This document shows positions 19,520-29,582 of a stretch of 64,000 nt of DNA, piece after piece. Numbering within the stretch: the stretch's first letter is position 1; each line of letters starts with the position of its first letter. Made by a program: the position numbers and the translations under genes. The stretch covers positions 1 to 64,000 of the forward strand of contig CAWKMC010000020.1 in NCBI GenBank assembly GCA_963850535.1. Direction: 5' to 3'. A model generated the notes under the pieces. It saw nothing but the letters and a program-made list of their open reading frames with translations. It had not been told where the DNA came from and ran no database searches. This DNA comes from JAMXLO01 sp963850535 (GTDB taxonomy: Bacteria > Pseudomonadota > Alphaproteobacteria > Acetobacterales > Acetobacteraceae).

Positions 19520-20496
19520 TGAACGTGCTTGAGGCGGATGGGCTGACCAAGCACTTCAGCGCGCGGCGCGGCTTATTTGGCGGAAGCCGCGGAGTGGTGC
19601 GCGCGGTGGATGACATATCATTCTCCGTAGAGAATGGCCGCACGCTGGGAGTCGTTGGGGAATCCGGTTGTGGCAAAACGACAACCGCGAAGCTCGTGTT
19701 GGGACTGGAAGAACCCACCAGTGGCAGCATCCGCTTCGAAGGTCAGGACCTGCGCGCGCTGGATCCGGTAGGCCGGAAGCAATACCGCAAATCGGTACAG
19801 GCGGTATTTCAGGACCCATACGCGTCGCTGAGTCCTCGTATGCGCATCAGCGACATCATCAGCGAGCCGTTGGTCACCAACGAAACAGTGACCTCCGGGC
19901 AGGCCCGCAAGCGTGTGCTGAAATTGCTCGACCTGGTTGGGTTGCCGGAGCGCTCTGCGGATCTTTTCCCGCACGAGTTTTCCGGCGGACAACGTCAGCG
20001 GATAGCGATTGCGCGCTCTCTCGCTTTGTCGCCGAAGCTGGTTGTATTGGATGAGCCAGTGTCGGCGCTCGATGTATCCATTCGTGCGCAGATCCTGAAC
20101 CTCCTGCGCGATCTCCAGGAGGAGCTGGGGCTGTCGTATCTGTTCATTGCCCACGACCTTGCGGCTGTCGCCCATATGAGCCATGCGATCGTCGTGATGT
20201 ATCTGGGCAAGATCGTCGAAATGGGGGACGCACAGACGCTGGCGAGCGCACCAAAGCATCCCTATACGGCGGCGCTCTTCTCCGCTGCGTTGCCAAGCCA
20301 CCCGGATGAACAGCGTGATGAGATCGTTCTGACCGGCGAGGTGCCGAGCCCGCTCAATCCTCCCTCAGGTTGCCGGTTTCACCCGCGCTGTCCGTCTGCG
20401 ATGTCGATTTGCAGTCAGCGGGAGCCGGAACTGTTGCAGGCCGACGACCGCTTCGTCGCGTGTCACCTTTTTTCCGCTGGCGGCAACGCAAACTGA
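19519..20496 (+). CDS. Oligopeptide-type ABC transporter ATP-binding protein (DppF-like)
   Basis: 325 residues. The ATG at 19519 shares its A with the previous stop (TGATG). Walker A 'GVVGESGCGKTTTAKLVLG', Q-loop 'AVFQDPYASLSPRM', signature 'EFSGGQRQRIAIARSL', Walker B 'LVVLDEPVSALD' and switch 'FIAHDLAAV' are all intact. The C-terminal extension ends with 'GCRFHPRCPSAMSIC'. It is the second ATPase of the importer and completes a five-gene operon from 15132 (binding protein, two permeases, two ATPases). The 3' end faces the chvG-like gene only 13 bases away. Confidence 0.93.
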   Translation: MNVLEADGLTKHFSARRGLFGGSRGVVRAVDDISFSVENGRTLGVVGESGCGKTTTAKLVLGLEEPTSGSIRFEGQDLRALDPVGRKQYRKSVQAVFQDPYASLSPRMRISDIISEPLVTNETVTSGQARKRVLKLLDLVGLPERSADLFPHEFSGGQRQRIAIARSLALSPKLVVLDEPVSALDVSIRAQILNLLRDLQEELGLSYLFIAHDLAAVAHMSHAIVVMYLGKIVEMGDAQTLASAPKHPYTAALFSAALPSHPDEQRDEIVLTGEVPSPLNPPSGCRFHPRCPSAMSICSQREPELLQADDRFVACHLFSAGGNAN

Positions 20497-20509
20497 CCCT
20501 TCTCGGGCG

Positions 20510-22192
20510 TCATACCCGCGGCAACCGCACCACGAAGCGCGCCCCCAGCACGCGGTTGCCGATGCCCTTGCGGTTCTCCGCGATGATCTCGCCGTGCAGC
20601 GCCTCGACGATCTGCCGGCTGATCGACAGCCCGAGGCCCGAGTGTTGGCCGAACTTCTCCTCCTTCGGCCGCTCCGAGTAAAACCGATCGAAGACGTGCT
20701 CCAGGTTCCCTTCGGGAATGCCCGGACCCTCATCTTCGACACTGACCTCCGCCATGCGCCCGGCCTCTCGCGCTGTAAGCGCAATTCGTCCGCGCGGGGG
20801 ACTGAATGACTGCGCATTGGCGATCAGGTTGCGCAGGACCTGGACCAGCCGATCTTCCGCGCCCCAGACCATCAGACTTGTGGGGGCATCGACGACCAGC
20901 CGTGGATCGTTCTCTGCATCCCGTGTTGCTTCGTCGAGTTCGCGCAGCGTATGCAGCATCGGCACAAGATCCACCGGCTCCGCCGTGATGCGCGATAGTT
21001 CCGCATCCAAACGCGACGCATCGCTGACATCGCTGATCAGCCGGTCCAGCCGGCTGACATCCTGGGCGATGATCGTGAGTAGCTGTCGCTGGCGCTCCGG
21101 GTCGTCGATGCGGCGCAGTGTCTCTATCGCGCTGCGGATCGATGACAGCGGATTCTTTATCTCATGCGCCACATCGGCGGCGAACTTCTCGATCGCATCC
21201 ATCCTGGCGAACAGCGCCTGCGTCGAGTCATACAGTGCGGTTGCCAGCGCTCCCACCTCATCGCGCCGCTTCAGCAGCGGCACAGGGACGCTACTGGCCC
21301 GACCCTGTCCCTCGCGCATGTCGACCGCGGCCCCGGCGAGACGCAGGATCGGCCGCGCAATGGTCAGCGACAGGTACCAGGACAGCAGCACAGTCAGCGC
21401 GAGTGCCAAGCTGAACAGCCCCAGAATGGAGAGGCGCGTGGCGAACAGGCTGGTATCCACCTCGTGTGCGTCCCTGGTCAGCAGAATGATGCCGACGGTC
21501 TTGCGGTCACGTTCCACCGGCTCGGCGACCGTCACCAGCAGCCGATTGTCCTTGGTGCGGCGGATATAGGGCGGCATCTCACGGCTCTGGCCGGAGCTGT
21601 TGAGCCGAAGTTCCTCCTTCACGTCAGGCTGCCACTCCAGCCCACCGGCGCCGGGCGTCATATCGACCACCAGTGGCGCCGGCCGCTCGCGCGGCATCAG
21701 CGCCAGCACCTTGTCGTACAGCCAGCTGATCGCCCCGACCACCGCGCCCTCCTGTTCGGCCGGTGGCAAAGGCTCGGTATTGATGGCGCCGCTCGGCTCC
21801 TCGCGCACGCGCGAGTCGGCGATCAGCGTACCATCGGGCGCATACAGCTTGGCCTGAGCGCCGGGGGTCGGATCGGTGAGCCGGTACAGCAGCGGCCGAG
21901 CGATTTCGGATACGAGCTTCGGATTGTCCGGTTCAGCAATCCGCACCGCGCTTTCCCCGAGCGCGCCGGCGTAGATCCGTGCCTGCTCACGCAGTGCGCC
22001 GACCTCTGCCTCCAGCAGCCCGTTCTGATACTGATCCAAATAGAGCAGCGCTGCAGCCAGCAGCGCCAGTGGCAGCGCGTTCACCAACAGGATGCGGCGC
22101 AACAACGGCGAGACCCAGTGCCGCGTACGGAACCGCCGTCGCTGAGGAACGGCCGGCGGCGCCAGCGCTGTCAGGGTGCTGCCGTCGGGCAT
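20510..22192 (-). CDS. chvG: ChvG/ExoS-type sensor histidine kinase
   Basis: 560 residues. Membrane helices lie at about 34-53 and 254-276 and flank a periplasmic sensor domain of about 200 residues of the stimulus-sensing type found in ChvG. A HAMP region and the phospho-acceptor His343 ('FAADVAHEIKNPLSSIRSAI') follow, then the ATPase domain with 'VEDEGPGIPEGNLEHVFDRF' and 'HSGLGLSISRQIV'. In rhizobia ChvG senses acidity or envelope stress and phosphorylates ChvI. It lies nine bases downstream of chvI, in the same operon. The usual neighbours of this pair in rhizobia (hprK, pckA) are not here. Confidence 0.9.
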   Translation of the reverse strand: MPDGSTLTALAPPAVPQRRRFRTRHWVSPLLRRILLVNALPLALLAAALLYLDQYQNGLLEAEVGALREQARIYAGALGESAVRIAEPDNPKLVSEIARPLLYRLTDPTPGAQAKLYAPDGTLIADSRVREEPSGAINTEPLPPAEQEGAVVGAISWLYDKVLALMPRERPAPLVVDMTPGAGGLEWQPDVKEELRLNSSGQSREMPPYIRRTKDNRLLVTVAEPVERDRKTVGIILLTRDAHEVDTSLFATRLSILGLFSLALALTVLLSWYLSLTIARPILRLAGAAVDMREGQGRASSVPVPLLKRRDEVGALATALYDSTQALFARMDAIEKFAADVAHEIKNPLSSIRSAIETLRRIDDPERQRQLLTIIAQDVSRLDRLISDVSDASRLDAELSRITAEPVDLVPMLHTLRELDEATRDAENDPRLVVDAPTSLMVWGAEDRLVQVLRNLIANAQSFSPPRGRIALTAREAGRMAEVSVEDEGPGIPEGNLEHVFDRFYSERPKEEKFGQHSGLGLSISRQIVEALHGEIIAENRKGIGNRVLGARFVVRLPRV

Positions 22193-22201
22193 AAAATCCG
22201 T

Positions 22202-22930
<729 letters not shown>

Positions 22931-23098
22931 GGTTTCCCTCCGTCCTGCCATCGAGGTGAGGCTGGCATTAGATTGTGGCGCATTGCGGACGGGGGGTGAA
23001 CAAAATATGGCTGCAACAGCACAGATAATCGGTCACCTGGCGCGCCCGACTTCCCGCTGCCCTCGGGAAAGCCTCGCCTGGCGGCCGGGGATTCGTCC

Positions 23099-23795
23099 AT
23101 GAATATCCCGACCGCCGCCTGGGAAACGCGTAAGCTGCTACGCGCGGCCCGTGTCGGCACGCTGGCGACCGCCACGGAAGGGCAGCCATTCGCCTCCTTG
23201 GTCACACCGGCCTGCGCGCCCGATTTGTCCGTCCTATTGCTGTTGTCCGAGCTCTCCGAGCACACTCGCCATCTGCGCGTCGAGCCGCGCTGTTCGGTGC
23301 TGGTTGTGGGTGCGCAGGCGGAAAACAATCCGCAGACGATCCCACGCGTTACAGTGACGGGCATAGCCGAGGTCGCGGATGACGCGGCCCTGAAGCGGCG
23401 GTATCTGGCGGTGCATCCCTACGCTTCGCTGTATGCAGATTTCGGCGATTTCGCGCTTTGGAGGATCAGTCCTGGCGAACGGCCTGTATGTGGGTGGGTT
23501 TGGCCGGGCCGCCAGGCTGGGTGCGGCGAACCTGACGCCGGAGCCGCGGGCCGTCGCCGCGATTGACGCCGAAGCATCCCAGATCATCGCCCGTTGTAAC
23601 GCGGAACATGCGGCTGCGCTGGCGCTCGTCGGCGGTCGGCCAGGCGATTGGCAGATGGTCGCCGTCGATGTGGATGGCTGCGATCTGGCGCAGGGCGAGC
23701 AAGTTGTCCGGGTCCATTGGTCAGCGCCGGTGGCCGACATGGGCGGCATTCGCGCTGAGCTGGCCGGACTGGCGCGCGCCGCCAGGGCTGGTTAG
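23099..23795 (+). CDS. PPOX-class flavin-fold protein with DUF2470-like C-terminus, one frameshift
   Basis: After correcting one extra base near 23474 the protein has 231 residues. The N-terminal half is a pyridoxamine-phosphate-oxidase-like split barrel ('LLRAARVGTLATATEGQPFA', 'ALKRRYLAVHPYASLYADFG'). The C-terminal part ('AAIDAEASQIIARCNAEHA') matches the helical/heme-utilisation extension seen in HugZ-like proteins. PPOX folds bind FMN, F420 or heme. It lies 27 bases upstream of the Fgd-like gene, so F420 binding is a reasonable hypothesis, but relatives of this exact architecture are usually annotated as HugZ-like. The frameshift gives two overlapping frames (23099-23566 and 23433-23795). 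Confidence 0.7.
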
Positions 23796-23822
23796 CGTTG
23801 GCAGAACAAGAGGAGACACACC

Positions 23823-24827
23823 GTGCTCAAGCTGGGTTACAAGGCGTCCGCCGAGCAGTTCGCTCCGTCGAAGCTGCTGGCGTTCTCGGTGCTGGCCGAG
23901 CAGGTGGGCTTCGACTCGGTATTCATCAGCGACCACTTCCAACCCTGGAAACACACCGACGGGCACGCGCCCAACGCGCTCGCATGGCTTGGGGCGCTGG
24001 GGGCGTCTACTCAGCGCGTCGTAATGGGTACGTCGGTCTTGACGCCGACCTTTCGTTACCACCCGTCCATTGTGGCGCAGGCATTCGGCACGCTGGGAGC
24101 CATGTTTCCCAATCGCGTCGTACTCGGCGTCGGCACTGGCGAAGGGCTGAACGAGGTGCCTTCCACAGGTATGGCCTGGCCCGAGACCCGGGAACGCTTC
24201 GCTCGCCTGCGCGAGGCATGCCAGCTGATCCGCAAACTTTGGACCGATGATCGGGTGTCGTTCGAGGGCCAGTATTACCGGACCGAGAAAGCGACCGTCT
24301 ACGACAAGCCGGACGATCCTGTGCCGATCTATGTCGCCGCGGCTGGGCCCCAGGTAGCGAAGTACGCCGGCCGTTCGGCCCAGGGTTTCATCTGCACTTC
24401 CGGCAAGGCATGGAAACTGTATACCGAAACTCTGCTGCCGAACGTCGAGGAAGGGCTGAAACTGGCGTCCAATCCGCCGACTGAGTACGACCGGATGATC
24501 GAGATGAAGGTGTCGTTCGACACCGACCGTGAGCGTGCGATGCAGGACACGCGTCACTGGGCTGCGCTTGCACTCACGCCCGAGGAGAAGGTGTCGGTCG
24601 AGGACCCGATCGAGATGGAGCGCCTTTCCGCCGCACTGCCGGTCGAACGCGCCGCCAGCCGCTGGATCGTGTCGACCGACCCTGATGAGCACATTGAGAA
24701 AGTCAGCCCGTACGTGGAAATGGGATTCCGTCACTTGGTGTTTCACGCGCCCGGCCCTGATCAGGAGCGGTTCCTGCGGCTCTATGGTGAGCAGGTGCTG
24801 CCCAGGCTGCGCCGGCACTTCGACTAG
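23823..24827 (+). CDS. fgd: F420-dependent glucose-6-phosphate dehydrogenase-like enzyme
   Basis: 334 residues, the length of mycobacterial Fgd1, which oxidises glucose-6-phosphate and reduces F420. Shared signatures include 'LKLGYKASAEQFAP', 'SDHFQPWKHTDGHAPNALAW', 'GTSVLTPTFRY', 'GVGTGEGLNEVPSTG', 'KYAGRSAQGFICTSGK', 'DPIEMERLSAALP', 'SRWIVSTDPDEH' and 'HLVFHAPGPDQERFLRLYG'. The active-site His38 and Trp42 (H40 and W44 in Fgd1) and the Glu of 'GTGE' are present. In the cell it would regenerate F420H2 for the LLM reductases encoded nearby. It heads the cofE-cofD-cofC run. Sugar specificity is not certain, since relatives may use other sugar phosphates. Confidence 0.85.
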   Translation: MLKLGYKASAEQFAPSKLLAFSVLAEQVGFDSVFISDHFQPWKHTDGHAPNALAWLGALGASTQRVVMGTSVLTPTFRYHPSIVAQAFGTLGAMFPNRVVLGVGTGEGLNEVPSTGMAWPETRERFARLREACQLIRKLWTDDRVSFEGQYYRTEKATVYDKPDDPVPIYVAAAGPQVAKYAGRSAQGFICTSGKAWKLYTETLLPNVEEGLKLASNPPTEYDRMIEMKVSFDTDRERAMQDTRHWAALALTPEEKVSVEDPIEMERLSAALPVERAASRWIVSTDPDEHIEKVSPYVEMGFRHLVFHAPGPDQERFLRLYGEQVLPRLRRHFD

Positions 24828-24848
24828 CTTGCTTTGCACGCGTAAGCC

Positions 24849-25610
24849 GTGAGCTCCGCCCTCGAACTGACAGCGCTGCGCGACATCCCGATGGTGCGTG
24901 AGGGCGAGGACATCGCCGCATTAATCATCGCTGGGCTTGGGCCGAGAGAACTGCGCGCAGGTGACGTTATTGTCGTGGCGCAGAAGGTCATATCCAAAGC
25001 CGAGGGACGCACGGTCGATCTGGCAACCGTGACACCCTCGACCGAAGCAACGAAGCTCGCGGCGGAAGTCGGCAAGGACCCGCGATTGGTCGAGGTCATC
25101 CTGTCCGAATCCACGCGCGTTGTCCGTTCCCGCCCCAACCTGATTATCGTGCAGCATCGGCTTGGGTTTGTGATGGCCAACGCGGGTGTCGATCAGTCGA
25201 ACGTGGCTCCGGCGGATGGTGTGCATCGTGTACTGCTGCTGCCGCGTGATCCTGACGCTTCGGCCGAGGCACTACGTCGGGCGTTGTGGCAGCGTTACCG
25301 CGTAGAGATCGGCGTCATCATCAGCGACAGCTTCGGTCGCGCCTGGCGCCGCGGCACCTGCGGCATCGCCATCGGTGCGGCAGGGTTGCCGAGCCTGGTG
25401 GATCTGCGGGGTCAGCCGGACCTGTTCGGCCGCATGCTGGAGGTCAGCATCATCGGCTTTGCCGATGAGATCGCCGCTGCCGCATCATTGCTGCAAGGCC
25501 AGGCAGCCGAAGCACAACCTGTCGTATTGGTGCGCGGTCTGAGCTGGTCTGCACCAGTGGCTTGCGCCGCCGATCTGGTGCGACCGCTCGAGGAGGATCT
25601 GTTCCGGTGA
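24849..25610 (+). CDS. cofE: Coenzyme F420:L-glutamate ligase
   Basis: 253 residues from a GTG at 24849. It matches the CofE/FbiB N-terminal domain: 'ALRDIPMVREGEDIAALI', 'LRAGDVIVVAQKVISKAEGR', 'ILSESTRVVRSRPNLIIVQH', 'GFVMANAGVDQSNVAP' and 'GVIISDSFGRAWRRGTCGIA'. CofE adds glutamates to F420-0 with GTP and a divalent metal. There is no C-terminal nitroreductase-like domain, so this is the archaeal-style stand-alone ligase and not a full actinobacterial FbiB. Its stop overlaps the GTG start of cofD (GTGA), and it lies 21 bases after fgd. Confidence 0.93.
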   Translation: MSSALELTALRDIPMVREGEDIAALIIAGLGPRELRAGDVIVVAQKVISKAEGRTVDLATVTPSTEATKLAAEVGKDPRLVEVILSESTRVVRSRPNLIIVQHRLGFVMANAGVDQSNVAPADGVHRVLLLPRDPDASAEALRRALWQRYRVEIGVIISDSFGRAWRRGTCGIAIGAAGLPSLVDLRGQPDLFGRMLEVSIIGFADEIAAAASLLQGQAAEAQPVVLVRGLSWSAPVACAADLVRPLEEDLFR

Positions 25611-26543
25611 CCGTGGTTGCATTGTCCGGTGGTGTGGGTGGCGCCAAGCTGGCACTCGGCTTGAGCCGCGTACTACCGAAGGACGAACTGCTCGTCGTCT
25701 GCAATACCGGCGACGATTTCGAGCACCTCGGCTTGTGTATATCTCCTGATATCGACACGGTGATGTACACGCTGGCCGGGCGTCGCGAATCCTGAACTCG
25801 GCTGGGGTCGTGCTGATGAGACCTGGTCGTTCATGGAGACGCTCGGCGCTCTCGGCGGCGAGACCTGGTTCCGGCTTGGCGATCGTGACCTCGTCGTGCA
25901 CGTCGAACGCACGCGCCGCCTGCGCTGCGGAGAGACACTGTCGGCCATTACCGCAGATCTTTGTGGGCGCCTTGGCATTGCCGCGCGTGTGCTGCCGATG
26001 AGTGACGATCCGGTGCGCACGCGCGTGCGCATGGATCAGGGGTGGATCGACTTCCAGGAGTATTTCGTGCGCCGACGCTGCGAGCCGGTGGTGCACGAAC
26101 TGGCCTTCCACGGCGCCAGCACGGCACGCGCGCAACCAGATTTCGTGGCCGCGTTGGGTGATCCCGACACCAAGGCGGTGGTGATCTGTCCTTCCAATCC
26201 GTTCATCAGCATCGAGCCTATTCTTGCGGTGCCGGGTGTTCGCGAAGCATTGGCCGACTGTTCTGCGCCAGTGATCGCAGTATCGCCAATCATTGGCGGC
26301 CGCGCGATCAAGGGACCCACTGCGAAGATGATGGCAGAGCTTGGGATGACGCCCAGTGCCGGCGGCGTGGCGCGTCGCTACGACGAGTTGATCGACGGCT
26401 ATGTCTGCGACTTCGCCGATATGGACCAGGCGGCGGGGGTCAGCGCGAAGGTGACCTTGGCGCAGACACTGATGACGACACTGGCCGACCGCGAGGCGCT
26501 GGCGCGAGTCGTGCTCAGTGCGGCGCGCATGCTGCGGCGATAG
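25607..26543 (+). CDS. cofD: 2-phospho-L-lactate (or PEP) transferase CofD/FbiA, one frameshift
   Basis: The GTG at 25607 overlaps the cofE stop and has AGGAGG at 25591-25596. The first 62 residues carry the classic start 'VVALSGGVGGAKLALGLSRV' and 'VVCNTGDDFEHLGLCISPD'. The frame then breaks near 25779 in a GGG run. Removing one G gives 'LAGVANPELGWGRADETWSF' and continues to 26543 as a 311-residue CofD with 'CPSNPFISIEPILAVPGV' and 'SPIIGGRAIKGPTAKMM'. CofD/FbiA joins the activated three-carbon unit to FO, giving F420-0 or dehydro-F420-0. One extra base in a homopolymer inside an otherwise perfect gene points to a sequence error. Confidence 0.9.
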
Positions 26544-26548
26544 CACAC

Positions 26549-27181
26549 ATGGCGATATGGGCTGCGGTGCCGGTCAAGGAGTTTGCCGGTGCCAAGCAAC
26601 GCTTGGCCTCGTTGCTGACGGTCGAACAGCGCCAGGCGCTGACGGCCGCGATGCTGGAAGATGTGCTGGCGGCACTGGCAGAAGCGCCGCTCGCCGGGAT
26701 TATGGTGAATACGGTGGATCCGCTCGCAACGGAATTGGCGCGACGGTATGGCGCACGCGTCGTCACCGATGGCGCGCGCGATGGCCACACCGGCGCAGTC
26801 ACTGCGATGGCGCGCATCCTTGCCGCAGAGGGGCACGAAATATTGACCGTGCCAGGCGACATCCCGCGCGTGACCGCGGCAGAGATCGCCGCGGTTGTCG
26901 AGGCCGCCCGACCGGCCCCCTCTGTCACCATTGTGCCGGCGCACGACGAACGCGGGTCAAACGCTGTACTCTGCTCGCCACCACTGGTCATGCCGCTGCG
27001 CTTCGGCGACGACAGTTTCCTACCGCACCTTGCCTCGGCGCGCGCCCTTGGTATCGAACCTACGATCCTCAGGCTGCCTGGCATCGCGCTGGACATCGAT
27101 CAGCCCGAGGACGTGCACGCTTTGATGCAGGCAAAGCCGCCTATGCAAACACGTGCGCTACTGTCATTGCGAGGAGTGTAG
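26549..27181 (+). CDS. cofC: 2-phospho-L-lactate guanylyltransferase CofC/FbiD
   Basis: 210 residues starting MAIWAAVPVKEFAGAKQRLA, the expected CofC N-terminus (V-P-V-K-x-x-x-x-A-K-x-R-L), followed by 'DVLAALAEAPLAGIMVNTVD', 'EILTVPGDIPRVTAAEIAAV' with the metal-binding P-G-D, and 'LRLPGIALDIDQPEDVHALM'. It activates 2-phospholactate or PEP with GTP for CofD. It starts five bases after the cofD stop. The last residues, 'LSLRGV' and the stop, are encoded by the left arm of a palindromic repeat (27163-27246), so the natural C-terminus was probably replaced by repeat sequence. Confidence 0.92.
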   Translation: MAIWAAVPVKEFAGAKQRLASLLTVEQRQALTAAMLEDVLAALAEAPLAGIMVNTVDPLATELARRYGARVVTDGARDGHTGAVTAMARILAAEGHEILTVPGDIPRVTAAEIAAVVEAARPAPSVTIVPAHDERGSNAVLCSPPLVMPLRFGDDSFLPHLASARALGIEPTILRLPGIALDIDQPEDVHALMQAKPPMQTRALLSLRGV

Positions 27182-27246
27182 CGACGAAGCAATCTCGATG
27201 TCAGTGCGTATCAGGCACGAGACCGCTTCGCTACGCTCGCAATGAC
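27163..27246. repeat. Palindromic repeat forming both convergent gene ends
   Basis: The left arm begins GTCATTGCGAGGAGTGTAGC and the right arm, read on the other strand, begins GTCATTGCGAGCGTAGCGAA. Together they form an imperfect palindrome of 84 bases with a short non-matching middle. Repeats of this kind (CATTGCGAG...GAAGCAATC) are widespread between genes in alphaproteobacteria. Here it supplies the stop codon of cofC on the plus strand (TAG at 27179-27181) and of fbiC on the minus strand (TAG at 27233-27231), and it probably folds into a bidirectional terminator. Confidence 0.85.
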
Positions 27247-29582
27247 ACCGGGCGTCGGCCTGGTGGCGTCTGAACCACAGGGGCCAGTTCGGGGGCGCCA
27301 AATGAAGTGACCCGGCGCTCCTGCGCAGCCGGCCGGTACAGCGTGTCCCGTTGCAGTGGCACACGGCCTATAGAACAGATCAGGGCTTCCATCGATTCCG
27401 GCGGGAACTCCTGGCCGTGCTGTGTACCGGCCGCGCGCGAGATGCTTTCATTCATCAATGTGCCGCCGAGATCGTTCGCGCCGGCGTTCAGGCACAGTGC
27501 GGCTCCATCCGGCCCCATCTTCACCCATGACGTCTGGATATTGGTAATCAACGGATGCAGCGCGAGGCGCGCCACCGCGTGCATCAGCACCGCCTCCCGC
27601 AGTGTCGGTCCTTTGCGGGCCTGGCCGCGCAGATACATTGGCGCTTCCATATGCACGAATGGCAGCGGGACGAACTCGGTGATTCCGCCGGTCTCCGTTT
27701 GCAGGTCGCGTAGCCGCAGCAGATGGCGTGCCCATGAAATCGGTCGTTCAACGTGACCATACATGATGGTTGACGTGGTGCGCAGCCCGAGTTCGTGTGC
27801 GGTGCGCACAACCTCGAGCCATTGCTGCGTGTTCACTTTGTCCGGACAGATAACCGCCCTGACCTCGTCATCGAGGATTTCCGCTGCGGTGCCAGGCAGC
27901 GTACCGAGGCCTGCCTCCTTCAGTTGCGTCAAAAACTCACGCAGCGACAGGCCAAGAGTGGCAGCACCCTGTGTCACCTCCAGCGGCGAGAAGGCGTGGA
28001 TGTGCATGTCCGGCAGCACCTGCTTTATCGCGCGACAGATGCCGAGATAGGTCGCGCCGGTATAGTCCGGATGGATGCCGCCTTGCAGACATACTTCCGT
28101 GCCACCTCGATCCCAGGCTTCCTGTGACCGCCGCACCACTTCGTCGAGTGCGAGATCATAGGGCGTACCACGCAGGTCCTCATGCGTCTTGCCCTTGGAG
28201 AAGGCGCAGAACCGGCAACGGAAATAGCAGATGTTGGTGTAGTTGATGTTGCGATTAACGACATACCGCACGACGTCGCCGCTGACCGATTGGCGCAATG
28301 CGTCAGCCGCGATGATGACGTGCTCATAGTCGGCATCGCGGGCGGCGAACAGCCGGACAATCTCCTGTTCATCAAGTCGTTTCCCGGTCACCGCCTTCGA
28401 GACTGCGTCACTGACCGCGGGGTCAACCCGATCCAACTGCAGTGCGCGCTGCTTCGGCAGCATGGTAAGGCCCGGCGCCCATTCGTCGTCGCGTGCCCAG
28501 CCCTCGGCATCGATCGCACGCCGCACACGTGTGGCTATGTCCTGCGCGCACCAGCGATCGATCGCGAACGCGTAGCTCGGATAGACAGGCAACCGTTGCA
28601 CCAGCACCTTGCCCATCGCAGCAGTGCGCTGCGCGAGTACCTCGATCTGCGGCCAAGGGGCCTCGGGATTCACGTGGTCCGGCGTCACCGGCGACACGCC
28701 GCCCCAATCATCGATCCCGGCGCCGATCAGCTTCTGTCACACCCGGCGACAGGTTGGGTGGCGCCTGCACGTGCACGTCGCTCGGGCGAGGATCAGCCGC
28801 GCCGCTGCGATGGTCCACAGCAGATCGTCAAGGTCTGGCTCCGACGCCGTGGCCCGCTTGGTGTTTGGTTTCGCACGGAAGTTCTGCACGATGACTTCCT
28901 GGATGTGGCCGTACTGCTCGTGCAGCGCACGGATGGCATGCAGCGACTCAAGTCGCTCGGCGCGCGTCTCGCCGATGCCGATGAGGATACCGGTGGTGAA
29001 CGGCACCGCCAGTTCGCCGGCGATGCGCATCATCTCGAGTCGCACGGCCGGCGCCTTGTCTGGCGAACCGTAATGCACCCCGCCCGGTTCACATAGCCGG
29101 TCGCTGCTCGATTCCAGCATGATCCCCATGCTTGCGGAGACATCGCGCAGCGATGCGATTTCTTCGCGTGTCATGATCCCAGGATTGATGTGCGGCAGCA
29201 GCCCGGTTTCCTTCAGCACCAGCGCACACATCTCGCGCAGATATTGCACCGTCGTCTCATGCCCCAGCGCCGCTAAGGCCTCGCGCGCAGCGCGGTAGCG
29301 GAGCTCCGGTTTGTCGCCCAGCGTGAACAGCGCTTCGCTGCAGCCCGCCGCGCCGCCGGCGCGCGCGATTGTCAGAACCGACTCTGCCGAGAGATACGCC
29401 GGCCGCCCCGGCTGCGGCCGTTCTGCAAACGTGCAGTAATGGCACACATCGCGACACAGCTTGGTCAGCGGGATGAACACCTTGCGCGAGTATGACACCA
29501 GCCGTCCATGGGCAGCGTCGCGTTTGGCCGCCGCACTCGCCATGAGTTGGTCAAGAGGCGCAGATTCGATGTCGTGGATCAT
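27231..29582 (-). CDS. fbiC: FO synthase, fused CofG-CofH (FbiC type), interrupted by a compensated indel pair
   Basis: Two radical-SAM halves lie in one frame. The CofG half starts MIHDIESAPLDQLM and has the cluster motif C43-x3-C47-x2-C50 ('CRDVCHYC'); the CofH half has C452-x3-C456-x2-C459 ('CYFRCRFC'). The fusion makes FO, the deazaflavin core of F420, from tyrosine and a ribityl-uracil. An in-frame TGA at 28739-28737 seems to split it. The conserved linker 'DVHVQAPPNLSPG' is readable only in the neighbouring frame, and the original frame resumes with 'KLIGAGIDDWGGVSPVTPDH'. A missing C near 28776 and an extra base near 28735 explain this, giving about 783 residues. The C-terminus 'VSLRA' comes from the palindrome. 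Confidence 0.88.

Noticed and set aside
25607..26543. Programmed ribosomal frameshifting in cofD
   Set aside because: No slippery heptamer plus structure is evident, and the same type of break occurs in many unrelated genes of the window, so error is simpler.
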